Assembly (NCBI RefSeq): GCF_000233715.2 | Contig: NC_021184.1 | Span: 4,770,001-4,834,000 of the forward strand | Reading direction: 5' to 3' | Length of the DNA stretch: 64,000 nt | Source: Desulfoscipio gibsoniae DSM 7213 | Lineage (GTDB): Bacteria > Bacillota > Desulfotomaculia > Desulfotomaculales > Desulfallaceae | Shown: one piece after another, positions 22,746 through 32,240 of the stretch | How the letters are laid out: the number at the start of each line of letters is the position of its first letter | How positions within the stretch are numbered: the first letter of the stretch is position 1 | The notes under the pieces: generated by a model | The model's database searches: none | What the model saw: the letters and a program-made list of their open reading frames with translations, nothing else | Told to the model about the DNA's origin: nothing | Made by a program: the position numbers and the translations under genes

Positions 22746-23942
22746 ATGCTTGAGATTAAGAACAAAATTTTTTGGGTCGGGGTGAAGGACTGGGAAATAA
22801 AAAGGTTTCACGGGGAGGAGTATTCCACCCACAGGGGGTCCACCTATAATTCGTATTTAATTAAAGATAAAAAAATAGCCCTAGTGGACACGGTATGGAC
22901 ACCATTTCATGAAGGTTTCGTGGAACAGTTGGACCACGAAATCGGCCTTAATAATATTGACCTGATAGTTATTAACCACACGGAACAGGACCATGCGGGC
23001 AGCCTATTGTATTTGATGGAGAAAATACCCGACACCCCGATTTACTGCACCAAAAACGGCGCCGCCATGATTAAGGGCCACTTTCACAAGGATTGGAATT
23101 TTAACGTGGTAAAAACCGGCGACAGTGTGGAATTGGGAGATTATAAACTGGTTTTTGTGGAGATGCCCATGCTGCACTGGCCCGACTCAATGGCCACCTA
23201 CGTGGCCGGCGCCAATGTTTTATTGTCCAATGATGCTTTCGGCCAACACTACGCCTCACCTTATTTGTATAATGACCAGGTGGACCAGGGCGAACTATTC
23301 CAGGAAGCCTTGAAGTATTACGCCAACATACTGACACCCTTTAGCGACCTGGTTAAAAAGAAGATTAAAGAGATTAAGGAGCTTAATGTTCCTATTGATA
23401 TGATTGCTCCCAGCCACGGGATTATTTGGCGGGACAACCCCCTGCAAATTGTAGAGAAATACGAACTGTGGGCCAGCGGTTATCATGAAGGAACAGTAAC
23501 CATATTGTATGACACCATGTGGGGCGCCACCAGGAAAATGGCCTTGTCCATTGCCAGGGGTTTGGAAAACAAAGGCATCGGCGCAAAGGTGTTTAATATC
23601 GGTAGGATTGATAAAAACGATGTCATTACCGAGGTGTTTAAAGCCAAAGGCCTTATAGTAGGTAGTTCAACCATTAATAACGGTATCTTAAGCGCCACAG
23701 CTTCTATTTTGGAAATCATCAAAGGGCTCAGATTTAAGGACAAACTCGGGAGTGCTTTCGGTTCCTATGGCTGGAGCGGCGAATCGCCCAAAATTATCGA
23801 CCAAAGATTAGCCGATGCCGGATTTGATATGATTATGGAGCCTATTAAAATGAAATACGACCCAACACCGGAGAATCTAAAAGAATGCGAAGTGTTTGGA
23901 GAACAATTTGCCCTAAAAATGAAGGAGCTAATGAAAGCATAA
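22746..23942 (+). CDS. fprA: FprA-type flavodiiron protein
   Basis: A 398-residue cytoplasmic enzyme that reduces oxygen to water or nitric oxide to N2O. The beta-lactamase-like domain has the diiron ligands H78-x-E80-x-D82-H83 (NHTEQDHAG), H144 (LHWPDS), D163 (SNDAFGQH) and H224 (PSHGIIWR). A flavodoxin domain follows from about 252 (YDTMWGATRKMA is the FMN loop). The ribosome site is AAAGGGGCG. No rubredoxin or reductase gene is beside it. It is the only intact gene of what may have been a nitrosative-stress locus. A weak hairpin follows the stop. Confidence 0.95.
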   Translation: MLEIKNKIFWVGVKDWEIKRFHGEEYSTHRGSTYNSYLIKDKKIALVDTVWTPFHEGFVEQLDHEIGLNNIDLIVINHTEQDHAGSLLYLMEKIPDTPIYCTKNGAAMIKGHFHKDWNFNVVKTGDSVELGDYKLVFVEMPMLHWPDSMATYVAGANVLLSNDAFGQHYASPYLYNDQVDQGELFQEALKYYANILTPFSDLVKKKIKEIKELNVPIDMIAPSHGIIWRDNPLQIVEKYELWASGYHEGTVTILYDTMWGATRKMALSIARGLENKGIGAKVFNIGRIDKNDVITEVFKAKGLIVGSSTINNGILSATASILEIIKGLRFKDKLGSAFGSYGWSGESPKIIDQRLADAGFDMIMEPIKMKYDPTPENLKECEVFGEQFALKMKELMKA

Positions 23943-24054
23943 AAAAGACCACCATCTGCCAAAGGTGGTACTGACATATTTGTGAAGCATTAAAAGAAAT
24001 TAAGATTAATTCCTTATTAAATTGGTATTCATTAAGAATATTACTAATACCCGT

Positions 24055-24268
24055 TAACCATGTGATTTTTCCGGCTCCAGCCCATCCGGCATAATTACCG
24101 GGGTACGCCGCAGGCCAAGGGCCTCCCCGATTAGCGCCACCACGTAAAGCGGGTTAAGCAGCAGATAAAGCCGTCTTAAACACCTCGGTTCCTGAGTCAG
24201 CCGGTAAATCCATTCCAAGCCTTTTTTTGCATCCAGGGCGGCGCCTGTGGTTTTAAGCCCGCCAAAAA
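24055..24268 (-). pseudogene. Truncated duplicate of the wecG-type gene 3' end
   Basis: This 214-bp stretch repeats 26413-26627, the 3' end of the second WecG/TagA gene, with about a dozen substitutions and one T fewer in a T-run (seven against eight). The stop codon context is included. Past position 24268 the copies diverge at once. It is a dead fragment downstream of an intact wecG-type gene. Confidence 0.9.
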
Positions 24269-24327
24269 GCGCGGCTCAGCTGCACTTTACAACATTTACT
24301 TTTTACTAATAGGGTTGGCAACAATAT

Positions 24328-24353
24328 AGCAGCCTACAAAGGCTGCTTATTTT
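24328..24353 (-). terminator. Terminator of the polysaccharide operon (works both ways)
   Basis: AGCAGCC and GGCTGCT with a 6-base loop, flanked by A/T-rich tails on both sides. It lies 34 bases past the last gene of the minus-strand operon. Confidence 0.7.
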
Positions 24354-24386
24354 GATGGGTTTTTTATTTTGCTCTTTCCACAAACT

Positions 24387-25154
24387 CTACTTTTTTAACA
24401 CCTCCCGCATCAGCAGCTTTAGTATAAACCACGGTTCCAGTAAATACCGCCGCCACAGGCGCCTCGGTTCAGAAAAAAGCCGGAACAGCCACTCCAACCC
24501 CAGCTGCCCCATCCAGCGCGGCGGAGTGGGCAAGGCATTGGCCACATAATCCATACAAGCTCCGGCCGTAAGGATTACATTGGCGTTAATAGCATGTGCA
24601 TTATTTAAAACCCAGCGCTCCTGCCTGGGCATACCCATGCCTATCATGAGGATATGTGGATTATACGTATTAATGTACTGCAAAACTTCCCTGTTTGCTG
24701 AACTTTGCACGTCAGCGTCAAAGTAACCATGCATGGTCTTTAGTTGTAGACCTGGCGTTTCTTCCCTAAGAATGAGGGCCGCATTGGCAGCCACCCCCGG
24801 CCTTGAGCCCAGAAAAAATATCCGCCACCCCTGCCGGGCCGCTTCATTCATTAAGGGGCGCACCCAGTCCACATAAGTAACCCGGTGTTTTCTTTGCAGG
24901 GGTAGGCCCAAAAGTTGTGCAAGTAAAACCAAGGACATTCCGTCTACGTGTATATAATCGGCTTCGCGGTAAAAATCACGCATTTCCGGTTCATGGTGAT
25001 AGATGTACAGACTATGTAAATTATGGTGTCCAATAATATATTGCCTTTGATTATCCACCGCATTTTTAATCAGTGCATGCAATTCCGTCATCGTCAGCCC
25101 ATGTACTTTAATACCCAACAATGAGCATACGGGCGGTTCTTCAACCTGCTTCAT
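24387..25154 (-). CDS. WecG/TagA/CpsF family glycosyltransferase (GT26)
   Basis: A 255-residue enzyme that adds an N-acetylmannosamine-type sugar to a lipid-linked acceptor on the inner membrane face. Family features are VDGMSLVLLAQLLG at about 70-83, FFLGSRPGVA at about 113-122, and GMGMPRQERWVL near 172, ending in a basic [20 protein letters not shown] tail that binds the membrane. It is the last gene of the operon and overlaps the GT4 gene before it by 14 bases. A second member of the family lies two genes upstream. Confidence 0.9.
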   Translation of the reverse strand: MKQVEEPPVCSLLGIKVHGLTMTELHALIKNAVDNQRQYIIGHHNLHSLYIYHHEPEMRDFYREADYIHVDGMSLVLLAQLLGLPLQRKHRVTYVDWVRPLMNEAARQGWRIFFLGSRPGVAANAALILREETPGLQLKTMHGYFDADVQSSANREVLQYINTYNPHILMIGMGMPRQERWVLNNAHAINANVILTAGACMDYVANALPTPPRWMGQLGLEWLFRLFSEPRRLWRRYLLEPWFILKLLMREVLKK

Positions 25155-26250
25155 TGGTCATCTCCAAAAAACACTGCTCGTAGCTGTCCACCATTTGCGC
25201 CAAGCTAAACATCCCGGCTCTCGCCCTTGAGCTCTCAGCTAATGAATTGGCCAGCAAGTCGTCTTCCAGCACACTTTTTACCGCCTGCACAAAACCACAT
25301 TCATTCCCCGGGTGAACCAATATACCGACTGGTTTACCTTCGTTTTCCACCAACACATCCCTTAGTGCTTTAATATCACTGGCTATTACGGGCAGGCCAA
25401 CTGCCATGGCCTCCACCATGGCAAAGCCAAAGGCTTCATAGTGAGAAGGAAATACAAATACATCTCCCGCCAATAAAAAGTTCCCTATCTCCTGCGGTGA
25501 TACCTCGCCCAACATAAAAACCCGATCCTTCACCCCTAGGGTATGGGCTTCATAAATCAAAGTATTTTTCAACTCACCATCCCCGGCAATAGCCAATTGT
25601 ACATCAGACAGGTGTTTCAGTAATTTTATCAATAATTGCTGATTTTTTTGTGCCGCCAGGCGACCGACATTAACAATTATAGGTCCTTTAAGCGGCAGTC
25701 CAAAACGGTGGCGGGCATTTTCCCGATCCAAGGTCAAACAGGGCGCGGGTATGCCGTTATATATAACCTTTAATCGCTCCCTGTACCGAGCCGGGTAATT
25801 ATCAAAAGAATGATAAGCCGCACCGGAAACAGCTATATTGGATGTATAAAAAAACATGCTGCCCAACAATAAATCCAGCCACCGGGCCAGCCGGGGATAG
25901 GTTGGTGCCGGGTTGTGCTGCACCGCCAGCCTGACCCGCACCCCGGCCAAGCGGGCCGCTGTTTGCCCCAACACATTAGCATAGTAGGTATGGGTAATTA
26001 CCACTGCTGGTTTTTGTTTAAGTAATAATACTAATAACCCCCATAAAATGCGCACGTAATCCATTACCCAAACGGGTCTGTGATTAAGTATAACCCTTAC
26101 CCCCCGGCAGCCTTGATAAGTTGGTCTTTTCATATATAAAAACCAGATCTCGGCTTCATAACCTCTCTTCTGCAACACATCAGCAATATTCATGGCCGCT
26201 TGCTGGGCACCACCCGCTTCCATTTGGGTTACTATGTTCACAACCTTCAT
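25141..26250 (-). CDS. GT4 family glycosyltransferase
   Basis: A 369-residue GT-B fold enzyme using a nucleotide sugar with retention of configuration. The N-terminal acceptor side starts MKVVNIVTQMEAGGAQQAAM. The donor side has NVGRLAAQKNQQ near 193 and the E-x7-E motif in FPSHYEAFGFAMVEAMAVGLP near 276-297. It stands between two WecG/TagA genes, so it probably extends the same lipid-linked chain. The ribosome site is GGAAGGCGG. Confidence 0.9.
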   Translation of the reverse strand: MKVVNIVTQMEAGGAQQAAMNIADVLQKRGYEAEIWFLYMKRPTYQGCRGVRVILNHRPVWVMDYVRILWGLLVLLLKQKPAVVITHTYYANVLGQTAARLAGVRVRLAVQHNPAPTYPRLARWLDLLLGSMFFYTSNIAVSGAAYHSFDNYPARYRERLKVIYNGIPAPCLTLDRENARHRFGLPLKGPIIVNVGRLAAQKNQQLLIKLLKHLSDVQLAIAGDGELKNTLIYEAHTLGVKDRVFMLGEVSPQEIGNFLLAGDVFVFPSHYEAFGFAMVEAMAVGLPVIASDIKALRDVLVENEGKPVGILVHPGNECGFVQAVKSVLEDDLLANSLAESSRARAGMFSLAQMVDSYEQCFLEMTNEAG

Positions 26251-26411
26251 ATAATTTCCGCCTTCCCATTTACTTACTATAATACCAAAACCTTCTTTAA
26301 TACAAAGATACTTACATAGTAACTTCTTTATTCTCCAAAATCTTTCTCAACTCCCATACCAATAAACCGGTGGGCGTGATAAATGATATTTTAGCGTTTG
26401 ACCGGGTAGTA

Positions 26412-27218
26412 CTAACCATGTGATTTTTCCGGCTCCAGCCCATCCGGCATAATTACCGGGGTACGCCGCAGGCCGAGGGCCTCCCCGATTAGCGCCACCA
26501 CGTAAAGCGGGTTAAGTAGCAGATAACGCCGCCATAAACGCCTCGGTTCCCGGGTTAGCCGGTAAATCCATTCCAAGCCTTTTTTTTGCATCCAGGGCGG
26601 CGCCTGTGGTTTTAAGCCTGCCAAAAAATCAAATGCCGCCCCCACGGCAAGGAGGGGCATATTCAACAAATTGCGATATTCATACACCCAAGCTTCCTGC
26701 CTGGGGCAGCCCAGCCCCACCAGTACAATGCGGGCACCGCTATGGGTGATTCTATCCGCCAATTCCTTTTTTTCCCGGGGGTTAAGCCTTCGAAATTTGG
26801 ATGGTTCCCGGCCGGCAATAACCAGGTCCGGAAAACGGCGTTCCAGGCAGGCAACCAGTGAGGCCAGCGTCTTTTCAGTACTTCCATAAAGGTAAAGGGG
26901 CAATCCCCTATCAGCCGCGGCCTTGATAACTTTTAGGGTTAATTCCGGGCCGTATACACGGTCCGGTAAACTAATTTTATGGATTAAGCGCAGGCCCCAG
27001 CGAACTGGCTGCCCGTCCGGGACCACCAGGTCAATTCCATTCAACCGCCGACGGTGAACCGGGTCAAGGTACCCCGTCATCACGCCGTGGACAGCCAAGG
27101 CCGACACAGCCAAAGGCCGCCCTTCCAAAGCGGCCGCCAAGATTTGCTGCACAGCGCCCGCGTAATCTACAGCGGAGATTAGTACACCCAACAGTGAATG
27201 CCTACCTAAATCGATCAT
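26412..27218 (-). CDS. WecG/TagA/CpsF family glycosyltransferase (GT26), second copy
   Basis: A 268-residue relative of the enzyme at 24387, with [21 protein letters not shown] and [12 protein letters not shown] in the same order and a basic tail [17 protein letters not shown]. It has about ten extra C-terminal residues ([17 protein letters not shown]). Its start overlaps the epimerase stop (ATGA). The 3' end is duplicated at 24055-24268. Two GT26 enzymes in one operon suggest two different acceptors or successive steps. Confidence 0.9.
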   Translation of the reverse strand: MIDLGRHSLLGVLISAVDYAGAVQQILAAALEGRPLAVSALAVHGVMTGYLDPVHRRRLNGIDLVVPDGQPVRWGLRLIHKISLPDRVYGPELTLKVIKAAADRGLPLYLYGSTEKTLASLVACLERRFPDLVIAGREPSKFRRLNPREKKELADRITHSGARIVLVGLGCPRQEAWVYEYRNLLNMPLLAVGAAFDFLAGLKPQAPPWMQKKGLEWIYRLTREPRRLWRRYLLLNPLYVVALIGEALGLRRTPVIMPDGLEPEKSHG

Positions 27219-28294
27219 CTCAGGTCTCTCCAGCGCACCTTATTTTTTTCATAAATATCTTCCATAATCATGCGAATGCTACTATATTTCATTTGCCACT
27301 CCGGAAAATGAGTTGTAAATTTACTCAAATCAGTAATATACCAAACATGGTCTCCGGCACGGTTTTGATCGGTATATGTATGAGCCAGCCTTTTCCCCAT
27401 GATTTCTTCCACCAACGTAATTGCTTCCAGCACAGATACATTGGATGCCCGCCCCCCGCCAAGGTTATACACTTCCCCACCCCGCCGGGGCTTGGTAAAA
27501 AAGGCATGAAAGGCCGTTACAACATCTTCGGCATGGATTACATCCCGTACTTTTTTACCCTTGTATCCCAAGATGGTGTAAGGGGTACCCGTCATGGCGC
27601 ATTTCATCAAATAGTTGATAAACCCGTGCAGCCGGACCCCGGACTGCCGGGAGCCGCTAAGCACGCCTCCCCTGAAACAAACCGTTTTGAAATTGAAGTA
27701 CCGGCCATATTCCTGAACCAACACATCTGCGGCCAGCTTTGAGGCTCCGAAGAGGGAATGCATACACTGGTCCACGCTCATACTTTCAGCAATACCGTTA
27801 TGGTAGCGGTGGGCGGGGTCGATTTCCCAGCGGGTGTTCAGCTCCACCAGGGGTAAATTATTGGGTTGGTCACCATAGACCTTGTTGGTGGACGTAAATA
27901 TAAACACCGCCTCCGGGCAATAGTGACGCATAGCCTCAAGCAAATTAAGAGTACCTCCGGCATTGACACCAAAATCCGTCAAAGGTTCCCGAGCGGCCCA
28001 GTCGTGGGATGGTTGGGCGGCAGCATGGATAATGAGCGCAATGTCTTCCATGTACTCGGAGAAGATCCGGTTTAGCTGCCGGCCATCCCGAATGTCGACA
28101 GAGTAATGTGTATATTTGGTACCCAGGGTCTCGGTTAGACGCCGGCGGTTCCAATCCGTAGAGCCCTCGGGCCCGAAAAAAATTTGCCGCATATTGTTAT
28201 CAATTCCAACTACCCGGTAACCCAGGCCAGCATAAAATTCAGCCGCCTCCGTACCAATTAGACCCGTAGAACCTGTGATCACCACAACAGACAT
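27215..28294 (-). CDS. NAD-dependent epimerase of the CDP-paratose 2-epimerase type
   Basis: A 359-residue extended SDR. The NAD loop is [11 protein letters not shown] at about 7-17; the family marks [14 protein letters not shown] and [10 protein letters not shown] are clear. The usual catalytic Tyr of YxxxK is Phe here (SLFGASK), which I believe also occurs in close relatives of this subgroup but cannot confirm. I place the start at ATG 28294, behind AAAGGAGG; an upstream ATG has no such site. It probably converts a nucleotide-linked sugar used by the surrounding transferases. Confidence 0.82.
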   Translation of the reverse strand: MSVVVITGSTGLIGTEAAEFYAGLGYRVVGIDNNMRQIFFGPEGSTDWNRRRLTETLGTKYTHYSVDIRDGRQLNRIFSEYMEDIALIIHAAAQPSHDWAAREPLTDFGVNAGGTLNLLEAMRHYCPEAVFIFTSTNKVYGDQPNNLPLVELNTRWEIDPAHRYHNGIAESMSVDQCMHSLFGASKLAADVLVQEYGRYFNFKTVCFRGGVLSGSRQSGVRLHGFINYLMKCAMTGTPYTILGYKGKKVRDVIHAEDVVTAFHAFFTKPRRGGEVYNLGGGRASNVSVLEAITLVEEIMGKRLAHTYTDQNRAGDHVWYITDLSKFTTHFPEWQMKYSSIRMIMEDIYEKNKVRWRDLR

Positions 28295-28315
28295 TGATAT
28301 CCTCCTTTGAAGCAA

Positions 28316-28360
28316 GTTCTTAATTCAGGGGGAGATTCAACTCCCCCTGAATTTTAGAAC
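28316..28360. repeat. Long inverted repeat upstream of the epimerase
   Basis: A 13-bp perfect stem (AATTCAGGGGGAG with its complement) around a 6-base loop, extended by GTTCT/AGAAC. No T-run follows on either strand, so a plain terminator is uncertain; it lies in the leader of the epimerase gene. Confidence 0.7.
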
Positions 28361-28375
28361 TGCAAATGCATGACT

Positions 28376-28426
28376 TAGTTGGCGTTGTACTCCCACTTAT
28401 AGAAGTGGGAGACTTACGCCAAGTTA
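28376..28426. repeat. Hairpin resembling an IS200/IS605 end
   Basis: CTCCCACTT and AAGTGGGAG pair around ATAG, framed by GGCGT and ACGCC. The sequence ACTCCCACTTATAGAAGTG with GACTTACGCC following is of a kind common at ends of IS200/IS605 elements. No transposase is present. Confidence 0.5.
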
Positions 28427-28456
28427 GTCAGGTTAAATCTGGCCGGGGCACCCGGG

Positions 28457-29644
28457 TCAGCCTCTGGCCCGCCTGACCCGGGCCCTCTCCATGGCCATCT
28501 GGTAAACTTCCATTAACGCCTGATAGTTTCGCTCAGCGGTATACCTGGCCTCAAACTCGGCCCGGGCTTCCCGCCTCATCAATTCAAGTTCCATGGGATG
28601 AGCAAAGGCCCACTCTACCCGGGCGGCCAGTTCCTCTACCTTTCCGGGGTTAAAGTGTAACCCGGTGCGACCATGCTCGATAACGCTTTCCATGGCCCCC
28701 AGGCGAGAGGCGATCACGGGCGTACCACTGGCCAGGGATTCAATGATCGTCCTGGGCAGGCCTTCGTACCATTCCGAGGGGAATACCAGTACCTTGGCCT
28801 CCCTCATCAAAGCCAGCACCTCTTCCACCGACTGGTGGCCCAGATAGGCCAAGCCAGGGTGCCTGCCCATAAAATCCTGCACTTCCCGCTCCAAGGGCCC
28901 CGCCCCCACAATTTTTAACGGAATGGACTGGTCCAGCCTGGACCAGGCAGCCAGCATGGTTTTGATACCTTTTTCCTCAGACAGCCGGCCTACAAATAAT
29001 GCAAACCCGCCCTTCCCGTCACCGGGTACGGGATCCGTATAAATAAAATTAGGTTTAACCACAATCCGCTCCCCGGGCAGACCTCCCTCGATAAATTTTT
29101 GGCGGGCAAAAGCGGTGGGAGCAATATATACATCCACCACCTCTCGCCAGGTCTTTAAAACACGGTGGACCGCCAGCATGGTCGCCACCGCGGCAGTTGC
29201 CGCACGGCTCTGCCGGTAGCAGCGGCGGGCCAGCGCCGGCCAGGGTACCAGTCTGCCGAGGCATGACTCGCAAACCCGACCGTCCCGCAAAAAGAAAGCG
29301 CCGGGACAAAGTAAACGGTAATTCTGCAGTGCCTGCACCACCGGCACGTGCATGGCCCGGGCCGCATAGTAAGCGGCAGGGGAAATAAGAGGAAAGGTAT
29401 TATAAAAATGGGCCACCTGGGGCTGCCATTCCAGCAGCCTTTTTACGGCTTGATAAGAGGCTTTGTTCCATATCGTGGCCACGGCTGTATTAAATCGCCC
29501 CTTGGCGCCAATCTCATGGTTATGCCTGGTCATACATTTTAGCTTATGGCCATTACCTACCAGCAATGCCTTTTCATCATCAAAAAGAATATCCTCTCCG
29601 CCCAGTTGCTGATAATAATTATGAAAAACTGCGATTTTCATCAT
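28457..29644 (-). CDS. GT4 family glycosyltransferase
   Basis: A 395-residue GT-B enzyme. It begins KIAVFHNYYQQLGGEDILF, with the Gly-Gly loop at 15-16 that binds the acceptor side. A Cys cluster CESCLGR at about 128-134 is typical of this subgroup. FVGRLSEEKGIKTML near 215 and SEWYEGLPRTIIESLASGTP near 295 form the donor site. Overlaps the upstream GT4 gene by 26 bases. GC-rich codon use differs from the AT-rich modules later in the region. Confidence 0.9.
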   Translation of the reverse strand: MMKIAVFHNYYQQLGGEDILFDDEKALLVGNGHKLKCMTRHNHEIGAKGRFNTAVATIWNKASYQAVKRLLEWQPQVAHFYNTFPLISPAAYYAARAMHVPVVQALQNYRLLCPGAFFLRDGRVCESCLGRLVPWPALARRCYRQSRAATAAVATMLAVHRVLKTWREVVDVYIAPTAFARQKFIEGGLPGERIVVKPNFIYTDPVPGDGKGGFALFVGRLSEEKGIKTMLAAWSRLDQSIPLKIVGAGPLEREVQDFMGRHPGLAYLGHQSVEEVLALMREAKVLVFPSEWYEGLPRTIIESLASGTPVIASRLGAMESVIEHGRTGLHFNPGKVEELAARVEWAFAHPMELELMRREARAEFEARYTAERNYQALMEVYQMAMERARVRRARG

Positions 29645-30755
29645 GCTGTAGAACCCCTTTTAACTCATCGGCTATCATCTCAGCCACCTCCCGGCATGTT
29701 TTTAATTTTCTCCGCTCCGGGGGGGTAATTTTACCCGTTAACGCCCTGCGCAAGGCCGCGGCAAAGTCTGCCGGGTCCAGCGGGTCAAAAATATTGGCCG
29801 GTGGCAAAAGCTCCTCCGCGCAGCCCGCATACTTTGAACAAAGCACCGGCAGGCCGGACCAGAGGGCTTCATTAACTACCAGGCCCCAAACGTCATGCAG
29901 GGTCGGCAAAATAAAAAGGTCAGCACTCTGGTAAATCCCCGCCATGGCCGTTGATTTAACGGGAGGGTGAAAGTGCACGTTCTTTAAATATAAATCCGCC
30001 GCATATTGTTCCAGCCGCTCGCGCTCAGTGCCCTCGCCCACAATTAACAAAGAGAACAGGTAACCCTCCCCCTGCAATATTGCCGCGGCATCCATAAGAT
30101 ATCTGACGCCTTTGCCGCCAACTAACCGCCCGGCATATAAAAAAACCGGTTTGGGATCAATGTCATGAATAGGCACTGCCGCTGAATTAAGAAACCAACG
30201 TTCATCCACGCAGTTTTGCACCTGTAAAATATTCTCGGGCTTGATCCCCAGGCTTAAAAGATATTGTGTGGCCGCATCCCCGAAGCTGATCCACCGCTTG
30301 GCCCACCTAGCCATCAATCTGCGTAAACCCGTTTTAAAAAGGCCGATATCTTTTTCCGTATGCAAAGACCCTTCCCAGCAAACCCACACCGGTTTACTAA
30401 AAACTGATCCGTAAACCAGGGCCATCAGGGTTCGAAACCCCATTTCGTTGGTAATTACCGCATCGGGTTTTAACTTAATCAGGTCCGATAAATAACCGGG
30501 GTTTATATGCAGGTACCAGTAATCAAATAATTGACGATGTTTTTTTAGAGGTATCTTAATACTAAAACCCCAGGCTTTTTTAACGCCTATTTGGTTATCC
30601 TGCGGATGTTTTAACTGCCAGAAATCCCGGTTATCCTCCCAACCGGAATAAAGTACCGACAATTGAAAATGATCAGAAGCCAGCATCTGGTATAAGGGTA
30701 ACCTGTATGGGGCGATCAGGTTGGTCAGTATGGCCACTTCAGGTTTTATTTGCAT
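29619..30755 (-). CDS. GT4 family glycosyltransferase
   Basis: A 378-residue GT-B enzyme starting EVAILTNLIAPYRLPLYQML, the pattern of transferases that act on lipid-linked oligosaccharide units. FLYAGRLVGGKGVRYLMDA near 204 and a donor-site region LPTLHDVWGLVVNEALWSGLP near 292 are visible. It overlaps the polymerase/ligase gene before it by 17 bases and the next GT4 gene by 26, so all are read from one message. Confidence 0.9.
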   Translation of the reverse strand: MQIKPEVAILTNLIAPYRLPLYQMLASDHFQLSVLYSGWEDNRDFWQLKHPQDNQIGVKKAWGFSIKIPLKKHRQLFDYWYLHINPGYLSDLIKLKPDAVITNEMGFRTLMALVYGSVFSKPVWVCWEGSLHTEKDIGLFKTGLRRLMARWAKRWISFGDAATQYLLSLGIKPENILQVQNCVDERWFLNSAAVPIHDIDPKPVFLYAGRLVGGKGVRYLMDAAAILQGEGYLFSLLIVGEGTERERLEQYAADLYLKNVHFHPPVKSTAMAGIYQSADLFILPTLHDVWGLVVNEALWSGLPVLCSKYAGCAEELLPPANIFDPLDPADFAAALRRALTGKITPPERRKLKTCREVAEMIADELKGVLQHDENRSFS

Positions 30756-32025
30756 GGGCGGCTCCCCCCTGGTTTTCTATTCTTAGCTGGATGGAGGTCA
30801 TCACATATAAAATCCAGAAAAAAAAGTTCTCCATGAAAGTGCTTTCCGAGATGTTATGCATCATCATAAAAACAAGCATTAACAGAGGAAACAGGCCAAC
30901 CATATCGCTTTTCTTACGGGCCAGAGTGAAGGCTTTGATTAAATTAACCAGCAGAGAAATTAATAAAAGAACCAAACCCGCCAGGCCAAGCTGCAGCCAA
31001 ATATCCAGGTAGCCGTTATGGGCGTGCGGAGGGGTCCAATTGAGCACCTGCCATACCTCACCGGAAGGCCCCTGCCAGCCCAACCAGAATGCATTATAAC
31101 CATACCCCAGCCACGGCCGCTGCCGGATCTGATCCCAGATCAACTGCCACAGTTCAGTACGGCCGGAGAGGGTTTCATTGCGCCCCAGGACATCCAGAAT
31201 AATCACTAATAAATTATCGCCCAACCACCAGGCCAGGCACCCACCCCCCAGGAGAAGTAGCATACCTGCGCCCCAAAATTTGCGCCTTCGCGCTTTCCGA
31301 AAAATCAATACCATCACCAACAGTGCCCCAAGGATTAATGTAGCGGTAACTGATTGGGACTGGAACAATAACACCACAGCCAGGGCAAAGAAGATGAAGT
31401 TCCATTTATTTTCTTTAAAATGATCAATGGAATACAGCAACCAAACTATGGCGGCCAGCACCATCATGCAGCCAAGGGTATTTTTATGTACGTAAACACC
31501 ACGCCATGCAGCAAATTGGTAATGGGAATGGACACCTAATGACGGCATTAACAGGATAAATCCCATGCTTAAAATGGCGATTAAACCAAAGGTCCATACC
31601 AGCAATTCCACTATTTCCCGGCGCGTATAGCGAACAGCCAGATAAAAACCGAAAGCGGTGGCTCCCAAAAGAGCTATGCCGCGGCGCAGGGTTACCGCCG
31701 GAGCCTCGGACCAAAACACGGAAACCAGGGCCAACCCCACCAGCAACCATAGCAACTTATCCCGGCCAGCTATGCGGGCGGCATGCCGAAGACGCGTTAA
31801 CAGCAAATATAGTGTTATTAGTGCTACCGCATAAATACCGGCCCATAAAACCTGCATAGCAACGTTGCCTTGCACAGGGCCATAAACCGCTCCGCTCACC
31901 GTTTGCAAAAGGGGAAGAACCGCACCAGTGGAGAAAAATATCACTATTAATACGAATATCTTTTCCCAGAGTACAGGTTTGTGGCGGCTAGTCTTATTCT
32001 GTTCCATATGTTCCATATGTTCCAT
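30739..32025 (-). CDS. O-antigen polymerase/ligase family membrane protein
   Basis: A 428-residue protein with about 11 transmembrane segments and a large outside loop between the last ones, containing LSGRTELWQLIWDQIRQRPW and PPHAHNGYLDIWLQLG, the Wzy_C signature. It would polymerise or ligate flipped oligosaccharide units outside the membrane. The start is the ATG at 32025, behind AAGGAG; it is followed by two more in-phase ATGs in a repeated ATGGAACAT unit, so MEHMEHMEQ results. A close paralogue lies at 33710 on the other strand, mirrored around the flippase start. Confidence 0.88.
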   Translation of the reverse strand: MEHMEHMEQNKTSRHKPVLWEKIFVLIVIFFSTGAVLPLLQTVSGAVYGPVQGNVAMQVLWAGIYAVALITLYLLLTRLRHAARIAGRDKLLWLLVGLALVSVFWSEAPAVTLRRGIALLGATAFGFYLAVRYTRREIVELLVWTFGLIAILSMGFILLMPSLGVHSHYQFAAWRGVYVHKNTLGCMMVLAAIVWLLYSIDHFKENKWNFIFFALAVVLLFQSQSVTATLILGALLVMVLIFRKARRRKFWGAGMLLLLGGGCLAWWLGDNLLVIILDVLGRNETLSGRTELWQLIWDQIRQRPWLGYGYNAFWLGWQGPSGEVWQVLNWTPPHAHNGYLDIWLQLGLAGLVLLLISLLVNLIKAFTLARKKSDMVGLFPLLMLVFMMMHNISESTFMENFFFWILYVMTSIQLRIENQGGAAHANKT

Positions 32026-32118
32026 GCATTTGCTCCTTGTGCATAAATATTCAATTGTTATCCGACCTGATATTACGATATGTACTGATGCTGCAGTTTG
32101 ATAGCCGTTATTTATTAT

Positions 32119-32147
32119 AAAACCCTGGCAATCATTAGCAGGGTTTT
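32119..32147 (+). terminator. Terminator-like hairpin in the flippase leader
   Basis: AAAACCCTG and CAGGGTTTT pair across an 11-base loop, 60 bases before the leader ORF. It may attenuate the plus-strand operon. Confidence 0.5.
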
Positions 32148-32210
32148 GGACATGCACACATTTTCTCCAATGCAGATATCCTGTCACTAGAGCAAAGGAG
32201 GTAGACAGAA

Positions 32211-32240
32211 ATGATACATTTAGAAAAAGCTTCGATTTGA
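32211..32240 (+). CDS. Nine-codon leader ORF upstream of the flippase
   Basis: ATG ATA CAT through GCT TCG ATT TGA encodes MIHLEKASI behind a perfect AAAGGAGG site. Its TGA overlaps the TTG taken as flippase start (TTGA). The only good ribosome site of the operon serves this ORF, so flippase translation is probably coupled to it; or one base was lost and the two were once a single frame. Confidence 0.5.
   Translation: MIHLEKASI

Noticed and set aside
23943-23975. A strong terminator after the flavodiiron gene
   Set aside because: A 6-bp stem (ACCACC with GGTGGT) is present but without a T-run, so I do not list it.
27215-28294. Epimerase judged inactive because Phe replaces Tyr in YxxxK
   Set aside because: The rest of the site is intact and I believe close relatives share the Phe, so it is not evidence of decay on its own.
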